A stretch of 64,000 bases of DNA from Peptacetobacter sp900539645 (GCF_047807365.1 NZ_JBLOUI010000007.1:4963-68962); one strand, 5' to 3'; positions 18,476-28,010 are shown, counted from the first letter of the stretch. Notes: generated by a model from the sequence alone, not told the origin. Program-made: numbers and translations.

Positions 18476-18997
18476 GTGATAGATTTCGTAAAAACTAGAA
18501 GAAGTTGTAGAAAGTATTCTGATCTTCCAGTGCCAGAGGATAAACTTAAAAAAGTTTTAAAGGCTGGACTTTTAGCTCCATCAGGAAGATCTAAAAAACC
18601 TTGGGAATTTGTAGTTACTACAGATTCAAAAAAATTAGAATTATTATCTAACTGTAGAACAAAGGGTGGAGGATTTTTCCTAAAGGATGCTCCGGTAGCA
18701 ATTGTTATAGCTGCAGATCCAGAATTAACTGATGTTTGGACTGAAGACTGCTCGATAGCAGCATCTTATATGCAGCTTGAAGCTCATAGTTTAGGGCTTG
18801 CTACTTGTTGGGTACAGGTAAGACAGAGAGCTCATGATGAAAATCAGACAGCTGAGGAATATATAAAAAATGTTATGGAAATACCAGAAAACTACAAAGT
18901 ACAGTGCATATTAGGTCTTGGATATTCAAATGAGGACAAAGAATCATACACAGATGCAGATGTAGTTTGGGAAAAAGTTCATTTTGAAAAATTTTAA
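18476..18997 (+). CDS. Nitroreductase family protein
   Basis: An FMN-dependent oxidoreductase of 173 residues. The N-terminal VKTRRSCRKYS binds the FMN phosphate; LLAPSGRSKKPWEFVV and the C-terminal LGLATCWVQV then GLGYSNE are family motifs. It probably reduces nitro- or quinone-like compounds with NAD(P)H. The GTG at 18476 is chosen because AAGGGGGT ends seven bases before it; the upstream in-frame ATG would overlap this ribosome site. The gene is single and has its own terminator. Confidence 0.88.
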   Translation: MIDFVKTRRSCRKYSDLPVPEDKLKKVLKAGLLAPSGRSKKPWEFVVTTDSKKLELLSNCRTKGGGFFLKDAPVAIVIAADPELTDVWTEDCSIAASYMQLEAHSLGLATCWVQVRQRAHDENQTAEEYIKNVMEIPENYKVQCILGLGYSNEDKESYTDADVVWEKVHFEKF

Positions 18998-19011
18998 TAC
19001 GGAAATAGAAA

Positions 19012-19040
19012 AAGAGTCTAATTTAGGCTCTTTTTTTGTT
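19012..19040 (+). terminator. Terminator after the nitroreductase gene
   Basis: AGAGTCTAA and TTTAGGCTCT make a stem with one mismatch, followed by seven T residues. Confidence 0.75.
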
Positions 19041-19261
19041 GCAATTTTAAGCAAAAATTTTACAAAAAATATATTTATTGTAGTAGAATAGAAAAGTAAA
19101 GATTTATATAGAAAAAAACTAATAGAAAGAAAAATACAATAGAAAAAACAAATACTATCATAAAAAATATAGTGTTATACTGATTTGTATAGAAAAAATA
19201 ATTTAAGATATTGATTAAAAAAATAATTGTAAATATATAAATCCAAAAAGGAGGATTGTCT

Positions 19262-20125
19262 ATGAGGCTAAAAATAAAAAACTGTAGCCTTTTATGTAAT
19301 CAAGGAACAGCACCTTATAATGAAGATGCAGCTGGTATAACACCTTTTGGAGTATGGGTACTTGACGGAGCAACTGGACTTAATGGGAAGAATATAGTAT
19401 CTGATGAGAGTGATGCAAGATGGTACTCTCAGTGGTGGAATAACTTTTTACATGAAAATATATACAGAAGTGATTCATTAAAAGAAATTATGTTAGATGG
19501 AATAAGAAGTATAAAGGAAGAGTATAATGAGCTTGTAGAGGGAAAAGATGTAAAAAAATTAGATTTACCATCTAGCTCTATAGCTATAGTAAAATTTAGA
19601 GATGATATGATAGAGTATTTTCTTTTAGGAGATTGCTCTTTCTTCTATAATGATGGAGAAAAAAAAATTATAAAAGATAGAAGCATATGTCATCTTGATG
19701 ATAAAGTATACGATGAAATGATTAGAATACCTAACTTAGAAAAGCTTTCATTTAATGAAATAAAAGCTAGAGTTATGAACACTATAATAGATAATAGAAT
19801 GAAGAAAAATACTAAAGATGGATATTGGATTTTAGATTTTAGTGAGGAAGCAATAGAAAATTCTATACATGGATATATTCAGGTAGAAGATGAGATGAAA
19901 ATAATGCTTGCTAGTGATGGATTTACATGTGCATCTGATAGATATGGTATTTTAAAAGAGGATGAATTAATATATATAGCTGAAAAAATGGGAATAGAGT
20001 ATATTTTTAATCAGGTGAGAGAATTTGAGGAAGACGACTACAAGGCAATAAAAATGCCAAGATTTAAGGTTATGGACGACTCAACAGCTGTATATGTAGA
20101 GCTTTATAATAAAAAAGAAAAGTAA
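19262..20125 (+). CDS. PP2C-like serine/threonine phosphatase domain protein
   Basis: A 287-residue cytoplasmic protein. The motifs YNEDAAGITPFGVWVLDGATGL (Asp residues for metal binding), AIVKFRDDMIEYFLLGDCSFFY and MLASDGFTC follow the order of PP2C-type phosphatases (DG, GD and SDG motifs), though the whole is divergent. The target is unknown. ATG 19262 is chosen over TTG 19256 because AAGGAGGA ends six bases before it. A glycosyltransferase gene starts 26 bases downstream; the pair is probably one transcription unit, so the phosphatase might control or accompany that enzyme. Confidence 0.72.
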   Translation: MRLKIKNCSLLCNQGTAPYNEDAAGITPFGVWVLDGATGLNGKNIVSDESDARWYSQWWNNFLHENIYRSDSLKEIMLDGIRSIKEEYNELVEGKDVKKLDLPSSSIAIVKFRDDMIEYFLLGDCSFFYNDGEKKIIKDRSICHLDDKVYDEMIRIPNLEKLSFNEIKARVMNTIIDNRMKKNTKDGYWILDFSEEAIENSIHGYIQVEDEMKIMLASDGFTCASDRYGILKEDELIYIAEKMGIEYIFNQVREFEEDDYKAIKMPRFKVMDDSTAVYVELYNKKEK

Positions 20126-20151
20126 TTATATAGAGAAGGAAAGGATTAGAA

Positions 20152-21390
20152 ATGAGAATATTACACATAACTACCCAAAAACCTAACAGTACAGGAAGCG
20201 GAATATATATGTGTGGAATGATAAAGGGGTTTGAAAAATTAGGATATGAGCAATCTGTTATAGCTGGAATTGATGTAGATGACAGCATAAAAGAATTAGA
20301 AGAACATTTTGGAGCGACAAAATTTTATCCAGTTGTATATAATACAAATGAGTTGGATTTTAATGTTGTTGGAATGAGCGACTCTATGCCTTATAAGAGC
20401 ACTAGATATAGAGATATGAATGACGAAATGGTGGAGAAATTAAAAAAAGCATTTGAAAAGCAGATAAATAAAGCATTGGAAGAATTTAAGCCTAATATAA
20501 TAATCTGTCATCATTTATATCTACTTACTGCATTTGTAAGAGAAGTTGTAAAAGAAAAAGATATAAAAATTGCTGCAGTATGCCATGGAACTTGCTTAAG
20601 ACAGTTAAAAACTATACCATTAGAAAGAGATTATATAAAAGAAAATATAAGAAATCTAGATATGTTATTTGCACTTCATGAAGAACAGAAGAGAGATATA
20701 ATGTCTGTATTTAATGTTGGAGAAGAAAAAGTAAAAGTAATTGGAAGTGGATTTAACGATAATATTTTCAAGAATAAAAACTATGAAGTTGAAAGAGATT
20801 ATATTGAATTGGTATTTGCTGGAAAAATATGTAAATCAAAAGGACTTATACCGTTTATAGATTGTTTAGATAGACTAGATTACAAAGATGATTTCATCAA
20901 AGTTAGACTTGCAGGTACTGGAAGCGATAAAGAATCTTATGACGAAATTGTAGAAAAAGCTAAAGAAAGTAGATTTGATATAAAATTTTTAGGAAAATTA
21001 AATCAGGATGATTTAAGTGAGGAATTCAACAAAGCAGATATATTTGTATTACCTTCATTCTACGAGGGGCTACCTGTTGTTGTACTAGAAGCTATGGCAT
21101 GTGGGACAGATGTTGTAGTTACTGATATACCAGGTGTTAAAGAGTGGATTGGAGAAAAAATAAATACATCTGGAAAAATAAAATACGTTGAACTTCCAAA
21201 AATGAAATCTGTTGGTGTACCAGCAGACGAAGCTATAGAGCCATTTGAAGAAAGATTATCTGATGCACTAGATCAGATGATAAAAGAAAATCTAGATACT
21301 ACAAATCATAAAAGATTTATAGATATGTCAGAAAAAACTTGGGATGGACTTGCTAAAAGAATGGAAGAAATGATAATAAAAACAAAATAG
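20152..21390 (+). CDS. Glycosyltransferase, family 4-like
   Basis: A 412-residue GT-B fold enzyme. The N-terminal half begins ILHITTQKPNSTGSGIYMCGM (glycine-rich acceptor-side loop), and the C-terminal half has the donor-binding region VFAGKICKSKGLIPFI and the E-x7-E motif in SFYEGLPVVVLEAMACGTDVVVTD. Such enzymes use nucleotide sugars to build surface or storage glycans. There are no membrane segments. It is probably co-transcribed with the PP2C-like gene upstream. Acceptor and donor cannot be predicted. Confidence 0.85.
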   Translation: MRILHITTQKPNSTGSGIYMCGMIKGFEKLGYEQSVIAGIDVDDSIKELEEHFGATKFYPVVYNTNELDFNVVGMSDSMPYKSTRYRDMNDEMVEKLKKAFEKQINKALEEFKPNIIICHHLYLLTAFVREVVKEKDIKIAAVCHGTCLRQLKTIPLERDYIKENIRNLDMLFALHEEQKRDIMSVFNVGEEKVKVIGSGFNDNIFKNKNYEVERDYIELVFAGKICKSKGLIPFIDCLDRLDYKDDFIKVRLAGTGSDKESYDEIVEKAKESRFDIKFLGKLNQDDLSEEFNKADIFVLPSFYEGLPVVVLEAMACGTDVVVTDIPGVKEWIGEKINTSGKIKYVELPKMKSVGVPADEAIEPFEERLSDALDQMIKENLDTTNHKRFIDMSEKTWDGLAKRMEEMIIKTK

Positions 21391-21491
21391 TATAACGTTT
21401 ACAAATAAAATTTTAAGTTTGTTCAATATGTGGTACAATTAAGTTAAATAAGAAACTAAAACTGACTTAAAACAGATTGGAGTGATGAGTT

Positions 21492-22346
21492 ATGAAATGG
21501 AAAGACTATGCTGAGGATATAAAACTGTTTGAAGAAATAGATAAAACAGTTAAACCACTTACAGAGGAACAGAAAAATAAGAATATAAAAACATTAATTA
21601 CTTATTTTGCATCTGATGTACCAGCAAAAGTGTATAGCTCAAAAGTTGAACTAGAACCGATAGAAAAATTAAAAGCATTATTAGCAGCTTATCCGGTTAA
21701 AAAAATTACTCCGGAAATACTAGCTATGCTTGAAAATATTCTTCTTATAGAAAATGATGTTGAAAATGCAGTTGATGCGAATTCAATAGAAGAAAAAGAA
21801 GATAGAATAGCTGTTTGGAAAGGTGATATAACTAAAATAAAAGCTGATGCGGTTGTAAATGATGCAAATAGTTCATTATTAGGAAATAGACAACCATTCC
21901 ATAAGGGAGTAGATAGTAAAATTCATGCAGCAGCAGGACCAAGACTTAGAGAAGACTGCAATACAATAATAGAAAAACAGGGACATATTGAATATGCAGG
22001 AGATGCTAAAATAACTAGAGCATACTGCCTACCTTCAAAATACGTTGTTCATACTGTAGGACCTGTTGTTTTAGGTGGAAATCCTAGTAAAGAGCATGAA
22101 AAGCAGTTGCTTCACTGTTATAAATCAGTTCTAAATACTGTAAAAGATATAGATGATATAAAAACAATAGTATTTTGTGGTATATCTACAGGATCTTCAG
22201 GATATCCAAAGAAAGAGGCTGCACAGCTTGCAGTTGATAGAGTTAGAATTTGGTTAAAAGAAAATCCTGAAAAAGATATAAAAGTAATATTTAATGTATA
22301 TGATGATGAAGAAATGGAAAAATATCTAAAAGCGTTAGAAAGATAG
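21492..22346 (+). CDS. Macrodomain protein-ADP-ribose hydrolase
   Basis: A 284-residue protein with a helical N-terminal region of about 100 residues and a C-terminal macrodomain. The ADP-ribose-binding parts are visible: GDITKIKADAVVNDANSSLLG, where Asn residues precede the catalytic loop, AGPRLREDC, and CGISTGSSGYP for the phosphate loop. The layout matches bacterial macrodomains that remove ADP-ribose from proteins and that occur with or without a lipoylation/SirTM operon. No sirtuin or lipoyl protein gene is adjacent here. The start follows GGAGTGATG. It is a single gene with a terminator. Confidence 0.85.
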   Translation: MKWKDYAEDIKLFEEIDKTVKPLTEEQKNKNIKTLITYFASDVPAKVYSSKVELEPIEKLKALLAAYPVKKITPEILAMLENILLIENDVENAVDANSIEEKEDRIAVWKGDITKIKADAVVNDANSSLLGNRQPFHKGVDSKIHAAAGPRLREDCNTIIEKQGHIEYAGDAKITRAYCLPSKYVVHTVGPVVLGGNPSKEHEKQLLHCYKSVLNTVKDIDDIKTIVFCGISTGSSGYPKKEAAQLAVDRVRIWLKENPEKDIKVIFNVYDDEEMEKYLKALER

Positions 22347-22440
22347 TTTTTATATTAAAAGTAATATTATTTAAAAACAAGAGAGTGTTATTAATTAAAA
22401 ATAATATTAAAACTGAAATATAATTGAATTAGATTAAATT

Positions 22441-22474
22441 TAGGGCAGTATGATTTTCGTACTGCCTTTTATTT
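22441..22474 (+). terminator. Terminator after the macrodomain gene
   Basis: GGCAGTA (22443-22449) pairs with TACTGCC after a short loop and is followed by TTTTATTTT. It lies just before the next start codon, so it separates two transcription units only if that gene has a promoter inside or relies on read-through. Confidence 0.7.
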
Positions 22475-22488
22475 TGAGGTGAGATAAT

Positions 22489-23283
22489 ATGAAATTTGTA
22501 GAAAGTCCGTTTTGTTTTGATGGTAAATTAAAAACTTGTATAGTAGATGGAAGAATTACAGAAGAATTAGAAAAAAATTTATTGGATAGAGATGTTAGAA
22601 TAATAAAAACACCAAAGTGCAATGATGTTTACGATGCTATATCATATCATCCAGATATTCAGTTTTTTAATTGTGGAAACGGAAAAATAATAGTTGCACC
22701 AAATTTATATGAGGAATATGTTGAGATTTTAAATAATTTTTACTCATCAGAAGAAGGATATGAAATAAAAAATAATAAAATTGATTTGATAAAAGGGGAG
22801 AAACATCTAAGTAAAAGATATCCATACGATATCGCTTATAATGTCTGTATTGTAGGGAAATACGCGCTCCATAATTTTGAATATACAGATAAAGAAGTAT
22901 TAAAATATTTAGATGAAAATGAGTTTGAGAGAATAAACATAAAACAAGGATATTCTAAATGTTCTATATGCGTTGTTGATGATAAATCAATAATAACTGC
23001 TGATAAAGGTATAGTAGACAGTATAGAAAAAAGTGGAGCTGATATAGATTATCTGCTTATAGAACAAGGAAATATAGATCTGTTTGATATGAATTTTGGA
23101 TTTATTGGAGGTTGTACAGGGATATTATCAGATTCAGAAGTTGGATTTTTAGGGAAGGTAGAAAATCATCCGGATTTTGAAAAGATTAAAGAGTTTTTAA
23201 ATAAATATGGAAAAAGATATGTATCTCTTTCTAAGGAGAAACTTATAGATTTAGGATCTATAATACCAATTGTAATCGAATAG
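22489..23283 (+). CDS. Conserved clostridial hypothetical protein (DUF6873-like)
   Basis: A 264-residue soluble protein. It resembles clostridial proteins annotated as DUF6873 with a guanidino-modifying-enzyme-like fold, judged by FNCGNGKIIVAPNLYEEY, YPYDIAYNVCIVGKYALHN and the ending GFIGGCTGIL. I cannot name a substrate or confirm catalytic residues. The ribosome site is GAGGTGA before the ATG. The product has no signal peptide or membrane segment. Confidence 0.6.
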   Translation: MKFVESPFCFDGKLKTCIVDGRITEELEKNLLDRDVRIIKTPKCNDVYDAISYHPDIQFFNCGNGKIIVAPNLYEEYVEILNNFYSSEEGYEIKNNKIDLIKGEKHLSKRYPYDIAYNVCIVGKYALHNFEYTDKEVLKYLDENEFERINIKQGYSKCSICVVDDKSIITADKGIVDSIEKSGADIDYLLIEQGNIDLFDMNFGFIGGCTGILSDSEVGFLGKVENHPDFEKIKEFLNKYGKRYVSLSKEKLIDLGSIIPIVIE

Positions 23284-23464
23284 TGAATTTAAAGTGAAAT
23301 TATAGATTAAAATGATTAAGGTGTTGAATAAATTAAATAGATAGGTATATAATAATATTCTGATGTAGCATAGAAATAGATAACTCTAGATTATGCATAT
23401 ATAAAAATTAAAACGAAATTAATTAGATTGATTAAAAAATATTAAAAGGGAAAGGATGTTTGTT

Positions 23465-24067
23465 ATGAATATATTTTTAAGAATATTATTTATGGCGATA
23501 ATTGGGGGGCTTATAGGATATATTACGAATGTTGTTGCTATAAAAATGCTATTTAAACCGTACGAACCTATAAAAATACCACTTACCAACATAGAAATAA
23601 TGGGGTTAATACCTAAGAGAAGAGCTGAAATAGCAAAAAATGTAGCTGAGACAGTAAAAAGAGAGTTACTTAGTGAAGAAGACATATTCAATGGAATAAT
23701 AAAAGATGAAGATAAAGCAGAAATAGCGGGATATATAAATTCAAAGGTATCCAATATAATAGTTGAAAAAGCTATATTCCTACCATCTTCTTTAGTTAAT
23801 AAAATAAACGGTTATATATCAGATATAGTTGACAAAGAAGTTGGAAATGCTATAGATGATTTAGGTAGTAACTTTATAGAAAAAGCAAAAGATAGGGTAG
23901 ATATAGAAAAAATTATTGAAGATAGAATAAATGAGTTTGATATAGAGTATTTAGAAGAGGTTACTGTAAGAATAGCTAAGAAAGAATTAAAACATATAGA
24001 GGTTCTAGGACTACTTCTAGGATTCTTAATTGGTATTATTCAGGGCTTAATATCACTTGTTATATAA
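23465..24067 (+). CDS. DUF445 family membrane protein
   Basis: A small membrane protein of about 200 residues. The first membrane segment contains the family hallmark GGLIGYITNVVAIKMLFKPYEP, followed by GLIPKRRAEIAKNVAETV; a long helical middle and a C-terminal membrane segment (LLLGFLIGIIQGLISLVI) complete it. Related Bacillus proteins (YheB/YlbH-type DUF445) have been linked to sporulation or membrane organisation, but no activity is established. Two ATG codons, 23456 and 23465, are possible; the second has the better spacing to AAAGGA. Confidence 0.75.
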   Translation: MNIFLRILFMAIIGGLIGYITNVVAIKMLFKPYEPIKIPLTNIEIMGLIPKRRAEIAKNVAETVKRELLSEEDIFNGIIKDEDKAEIAGYINSKVSNIIVEKAIFLPSSLVNKINGYISDIVDKEVGNAIDDLGSNFIEKAKDRVDIEKIIEDRINEFDIEYLEEVTVRIAKKELKHIEVLGLLLGFLIGIIQGLISLVI

Positions 24068-24093
24068 TATTTCAGAAAATTAAAAGCTTTGTA

Positions 24094-24122
24094 TTGTAAT
24101 ATGCAAAATGATGTGGTAGAAT
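24094..24122 (+). promoter_or_regulatory. Promoter of the thrS T-box transcript
   Basis: TTGTAA (24094-24099) and TAGAAT (24117-24122), 17 bases apart, shortly before the T-box leader. Confidence 0.55.
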
Positions 24123-24144
24123 GAAATCAGAGTTTTATATTAGC

Positions 24145-24372
24145 GATGAAAAGACAGAGTAGGATAAAGATCGTCTTACAGAGATTTTGGGTCACCGGCT
24201 GAGAGCCCAATAGAAATGAGTTATCTGAAAACTAGCTTGGAGCAGGATTTAGTAGCGAAAGTGAAAGTATCCGGGTGATTACCTTATAATCTTCAAGAGG
24301 ATGTTTTATACATCAACTTGGGTGGAACCGCGAGCACACTCGTCCCAATTTTATGGGACGAGTTTTTTTATT
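24145..24372 (+). promoter_or_regulatory. T-box riboswitch of thrS
   Basis: The conserved T-box sequence TGGGTGGAACCGCG is at 24319-24332 and is followed by a strong terminator (ACTCGTCCCA / TGGGACGAGT and a T run, 24338-24370). Upstream, the stem I parts are recognisable. The specifier is most likely ACT (24231-24233), a threonine codon, because it sits at the same place as TTC in the pheS leader of this window (context GAAAACTAGC there and GGAAGTTCGC here). Uncharged threonine tRNA would stabilise the antiterminator and allow thrS expression. Confidence 0.93.
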
Positions 24373-24445
24373 TCCATAAATTGCAAAATATAAAATTAAT
24401 ATGTAAATTATTATCAATTAATATAAAAAAGGGGAGGACACAATA

Positions 24446-26362
24446 ATGATAAAAGTATCTTTAAAAAACGATGTAAGAGAATTTGAATCAGGTGTATCAG
24501 TTTTAGATGTTGCTAAGTCAATAAGTGAAGGTTTAGCAAGAAGTATAGTTGCAGCTGAAGTTGATGGGGAAGTTGTTGGATTAGATACAGTATTAGACAA
24601 AGACTGTTCAGTTAATCTTCTAAAATTTGAAGATAAAGAAGGTAGAGAAGTATTCAGACATACTTCATCTCATATCTTAGCTCAGGCTATAAAAAGATTA
24701 TATCCAGAAGCTAAATTAGCTATAGGACCTGCTATAGACAATGGATTCTACTATGACATAGATTTAGAACATAGTTTAGTTCCAGAAGATCTTGAAGCTT
24801 TAGAAAAAGAAATGAAAAAAATAGCTAAAGAAGATTTAAAAATAGAAAGATTTGAACTTCCAAGAGAAGAAGCTATAAAATTAATGCAGGAAAAAGGTGA
24901 AGACTACAAAGTAGAATTGATAGAAGATTTACCTGAAGATGCAGTAATATCATTCTACAAACAGGGTGATTTCACAGATTTATGTGCTGGACCACACCTT
25001 CTTTCAACTAAGAAAGTAAAAGCAGTTAAACTTACAAGTGTAGCTGGTGCTTATTGGCGTGGAGATGAAAATAGAAAAATGCTTCAGAGAATATACGGTG
25101 TATCTTTCGAAAAAAATAAAGACCTTGAAGAACATTTACATATGTTAGAAGAAGCTAAAAAGAGAGATCACAGAAAATTAGGTAAAGAATTAGGATTATT
25201 CATGATACCTGAAGAAGGACCTGGATTCCCTCTAATGTTACCAAAAGGTATGGCTCTTAAAAATGCTTTATTAGAATACTGGAGAGAAGTACATAGAGCA
25301 GCTGAATACGTTGAAATAGAAACTCCAATAATATTAAACAGAAAATTATGGGAAACTTCAGGACATTGGTATCACTACAAAGAAAATATGTATACTGTAA
25401 AAATAGATGAAGAAGATTACGCTATAAAACCAATGAACTGTCCAGGAGGAATGTTATACTATAAGAGCGAAATGCATTCATACAGAGATTTCCCAATGAG
25501 AGTTGCTGAATTAGGTAGAGTTCACAGACATGAGCTATCTGGAGCGCTTCATGGATTAATGAGAGTTAGAGCATTCACTCAGGATGACGCTCATATATTC
25601 ATGTTACCAGAACAGATAAGAGATGAAATAAAAGGTGTAATATCTTTAATAGATGGTATATATAAAACATTTGGATTCGAATATCACTTAGAATTATCTA
25701 CTAGACCAGAAGATTCTATGGGTTCTGATGAAGAATGGGAAGCAGCTGAAAATGGTTTAAGAGGAGCTCTTGAAGAATTAAATCTTCCATTCGTTATAAA
25801 TGAAGGAGATGGAGCATTCTATGGACCTAAGATAGACTTCCACTTAACTGACTGCATAGGAAGAACTTGGCAGTGTGGTACTATACAGCTAGATATGCAG
25901 CTTCCAAGACAGTTCGATGCTACTTACATAGGACAGGATGGAGAAAAACATAGACCAGTTATGATACATAGGGTTGCATTCGGAAGTATAGAAAGATTTA
26001 TAGGAATACTTATAGAACAGTATGCTGGTAAATTCCCAGTTTGGTTAGCTCCAACTCAGGTTAAAATAATACCTATATCTGACAAATATGCTGATTACGC
26101 TGAAAAAGTTAGAAAAGAATTATTCGACAATGGATTAAGAGTTGAAGTTGACGGTAGAGTTGAAAAAGTTGGATTCAAGATAAGAGAAGCTCAGCTTGAA
26201 AAAGTTCCTTACATGGTAATAGTAGGTGAAAAAGAAGAAGCTGAAAACAATATATCTGTAAGATCTAGAGATGAAGGTGAATTAGGTAATGTTGAATTAG
26301 CTAAATTCATAGAAGATGTACAGGCTAAAGTAAAATCAAGAGAAAATATAGTAATGGAATAA
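24446..26362 (+). CDS. thrS: Threonine-tRNA ligase
   Basis: A class II aminoacyl-tRNA synthetase of 638 residues, the full bacterial length. In order: N-terminal TGS domain, the editing domain with HTSSHILAQAIKRLYP (HxxxH) and the later Cys/His pair (DLCAGPHL), the catalytic core with motif 2 FRVAELGRVHRHE-like sequence, zinc ligands MNCPGG, and the C-terminal anticodon-binding domain (PTQVKIIPISDKY). All Gln codons I read are CAG. The gene is preceded by a T-box leader and followed by a terminator that is part of a palindromic element. Confidence 0.97.
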   Translation: MIKVSLKNDVREFESGVSVLDVAKSISEGLARSIVAAEVDGEVVGLDTVLDKDCSVNLLKFEDKEGREVFRHTSSHILAQAIKRLYPEAKLAIGPAIDNGFYYDIDLEHSLVPEDLEALEKEMKKIAKEDLKIERFELPREEAIKLMQEKGEDYKVELIEDLPEDAVISFYKQGDFTDLCAGPHLLSTKKVKAVKLTSVAGAYWRGDENRKMLQRIYGVSFEKNKDLEEHLHMLEEAKKRDHRKLGKELGLFMIPEEGPGFPLMLPKGMALKNALLEYWREVHRAAEYVEIETPIILNRKLWETSGHWYHYKENMYTVKIDEEDYAIKPMNCPGGMLYYKSEMHSYRDFPMRVAELGRVHRHELSGALHGLMRVRAFTQDDAHIFMLPEQIRDEIKGVISLIDGIYKTFGFEYHLELSTRPEDSMGSDEEWEAAENGLRGALEELNLPFVINEGDGAFYGPKIDFHLTDCIGRTWQCGTIQLDMQLPRQFDATYIGQDGEKHRPVMIHRVAFGSIERFIGILIEQYAGKFPVWLAPTQVKIIPISDKYADYAEKVRKELFDNGLRVEVDGRVEKVGFKIREAQLEKVPYMVIVGEKEEAENNISVRSRDEGELGNVELAKFIEDVQAKVKSRENIVME

Positions 26363-26373
26363 ATTTATAAATC

Positions 26374-26546
26374 AAGGGTGTCATAAAATTTTGTGACACC
26401 CTTTTATTTTTTATAATAGTAATTTTCATCTCCACGGTTCCGACGCCTATTTTAAATAAAAATAGTAGGCGTCTCCAAGTGTCGATGTTTAATTACTATT
26501 ATAAAAAAATAAAAGAAAGTGGCACAAAATTTTTAATGACACCATT
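26374..26546. repeat. Palindromic MITE-like element (inverted repeats of about 52 bp)
   Basis: The left arm (26374-26424) and right arm (26491-26546) are inverted copies over about 52-56 bp with only small gaps; their inner 18 bp, TTTTTTATAATAGTAATT and its complement, are perfect. The centre is a further hairpin with GACGCCTA (26442-26449) and TAGGCGTC (26466-26473). The left arm itself contains GGGTGTCA...TGACACCC plus T residues and serves as the thrS terminator. The outer ends GGTGTCA resemble transposon ends, so a small non-autonomous element is likely; no transposase gene is present. Confidence 0.7.
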
Positions 26547-26674
26547 ATTTTATATGTGCTAACACTGAAAAGTAATGATATACTATACTAAATAGGAATA
26601 AAATTTAATATTCTATGAAAAAATTAGACCATATTAAAAAAATACTATCTGTAAAATTTAAAAGGAGGTAATAT

Positions 26675-27124
26675 ATGAATGTATATAAAGTTATTTTTTA
26701 TTATATTGCCATAGTAGTAGTTTGTATTGTGTTTGTTAGGATGTTGTACGAGTTAGTAACAAAAAAATATAGGATGAGATTGAATTCAGATTATGTGAAT
26801 AAAAATCCTAAGATACAATATTTTCAAACAACCTTTTGGATTTTAGGAGTTATTTTTTCTGGAATATGTGTTTTTACAATTGGAGTAGCTGGGTTAAAAG
26901 ATTTACCCTTTGTGTTAAAAAATGAATACCCACATGTGATAGGTAGAGTAGTAGAAGTTGACAAGACATCTCATGGAGATTATTCTGTTATTATTGAAGA
27001 TGAAATAACAAAGGAAAAAGTTGATATAGGTTTTGTTCATAAGATATTAATAAAAGGTGAAAAAGTAGAGGTATATTATTTGCCACATTTAAAGTTTGGC
27101 AGTATATATAAAATGCAAAAGTAA
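26675..27124 (+). CDS. Hypothetical membrane protein, 149 residues
   Basis: Two membrane segments (about residues 5-25 and 50-72) and a C-terminal soluble part with strand-rich sequence (HVIGRVVEVDKTSHGDYSVIIEDE, here read in parts). The tail pattern, a value such as GEKVEVYYLPHLKFG, is like that of DUF3592-type proteins, but the similarity is weak and I give no function. AGGAGG precedes the ATG. It lies 20 bases upstream of proC and may be co-transcribed with it. Confidence 0.6.
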   Translation: MNVYKVIFYYIAIVVVCIVFVRMLYELVTKKYRMRLNSDYVNKNPKIQYFQTTFWILGVIFSGICVFTIGVAGLKDLPFVLKNEYPHVIGRVVEVDKTSHGDYSVIIEDEITKEKVDIGFVHKILIKGEKVEVYYLPHLKFGSIYKMQK

Positions 27125-27144
27125 TGTTTTGAGGAGGGAATTGT

Positions 27145-27942
27145 ATGAAGTTTGGATTTTTAGGTGTAGGTAATATGGCAGCAGCTATTATGAAGGGGAT
27201 GTGTTTAGGTAAGTCTTTTGATAATGCTGATGTTTTAGGGTACAATAGAACAGCATCTAAGGTAGAGAAGTTATCTGAGCAGTATGGTTTAACTACTTGT
27301 TATTCTGTTAAGGAGCTTATGGAAAATTCTGATGTTGTGGTTTTATCTGTTAAGCCACAGGTGTTACCAGATGTTATGCCAGAAGTTAAAGAACTTTTAA
27401 GAGAGGGGCAGTTAGTTATATCAATAGCAGCAGGTAAGGAAATAAGTTATTTACAGGAAAATTTAGGTGCAGATACTCATGTAGTTAGAGTTATGCCAAA
27501 TGTAAATGCACAGGCTTTGATGTCTACTAGTTGCTTTACTTGTAGCGAAAATGTTACTGATGAAGAAAAAGAAGTTGTAAAAACTATGTTTGGAGAAGTT
27601 GGAAGTATAGTTGAGATAGAAGAACATCAATTTGCTGTATTTACAGCTGTTGGATGTGCATCTCCAGCATTTACTTACATATATATAGATGCTTTAGCAA
27701 GAGCAGGTGTAAAATGGGGACTTCCAAAAGATGTTGCTTTAGAAATAGCAGCAAGCTCAGTTCTTGGATCAGCTAAGATGGTTATGGAGTCTGATAAACA
27801 TCCATTTGGATTAATGGACGAGGTTTGTTCTCCTGGAGGAACAACAATAGAAGGTGTTTGTCAGCTTCAGGACAATAACTTCATGAGCACAGTTGAAAAA
27901 GCAGTTAGTGCAGTTATAGAAAAAGATATGTCATTAAAATAA
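27145..27942 (+). CDS. proC: Pyrroline-5-carboxylate reductase
   Basis: A cytoplasmic enzyme of 265 residues that makes proline from 1-pyrroline-5-carboxylate with NAD(P)H. The Rossmann motif GFLGVGNMAAAIMKG is at the N-terminus, VLSVKPQVLPDVM and VRVMPNVNAQ follow, and the C-terminal helical dimerisation domain ends with the family signature DEVCSPGGTTIEGVCQLQ. Ribosome site GAGGAGGGA. It faces the convergent mntP gene across a shared terminator. Confidence 0.96.
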   Translation: MKFGFLGVGNMAAAIMKGMCLGKSFDNADVLGYNRTASKVEKLSEQYGLTTCYSVKELMENSDVVVLSVKPQVLPDVMPEVKELLREGQLVISIAAGKEISYLQENLGADTHVVRVMPNVNAQALMSTSCFTCSENVTDEEKEVVKTMFGEVGSIVEIEEHQFAVFTAVGCASPAFTYIYIDALARAGVKWGLPKDVALEIAASSVLGSAKMVMESDKHPFGLMDEVCSPGGTTIEGVCQLQDNNFMSTVEKAVSAVIEKDMSLK

Positions 27943-27964
27943 AAAATATAAAATAAAATGTAAA

Positions 27965-28000
27965 AACGGGCTGTTGAAATAAATCAATAGCCCATTTTTT
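27965..28000. terminator. Terminator between proC and mntP
   Basis: GGGCTGTTGA and TCAATAGCCC (27968-27993) form a stem around a six-base loop, with A residues before and T residues after, so it can serve both convergent genes. Confidence 0.85.
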
Positions 28001-28010
28001 ATTATAAAAA

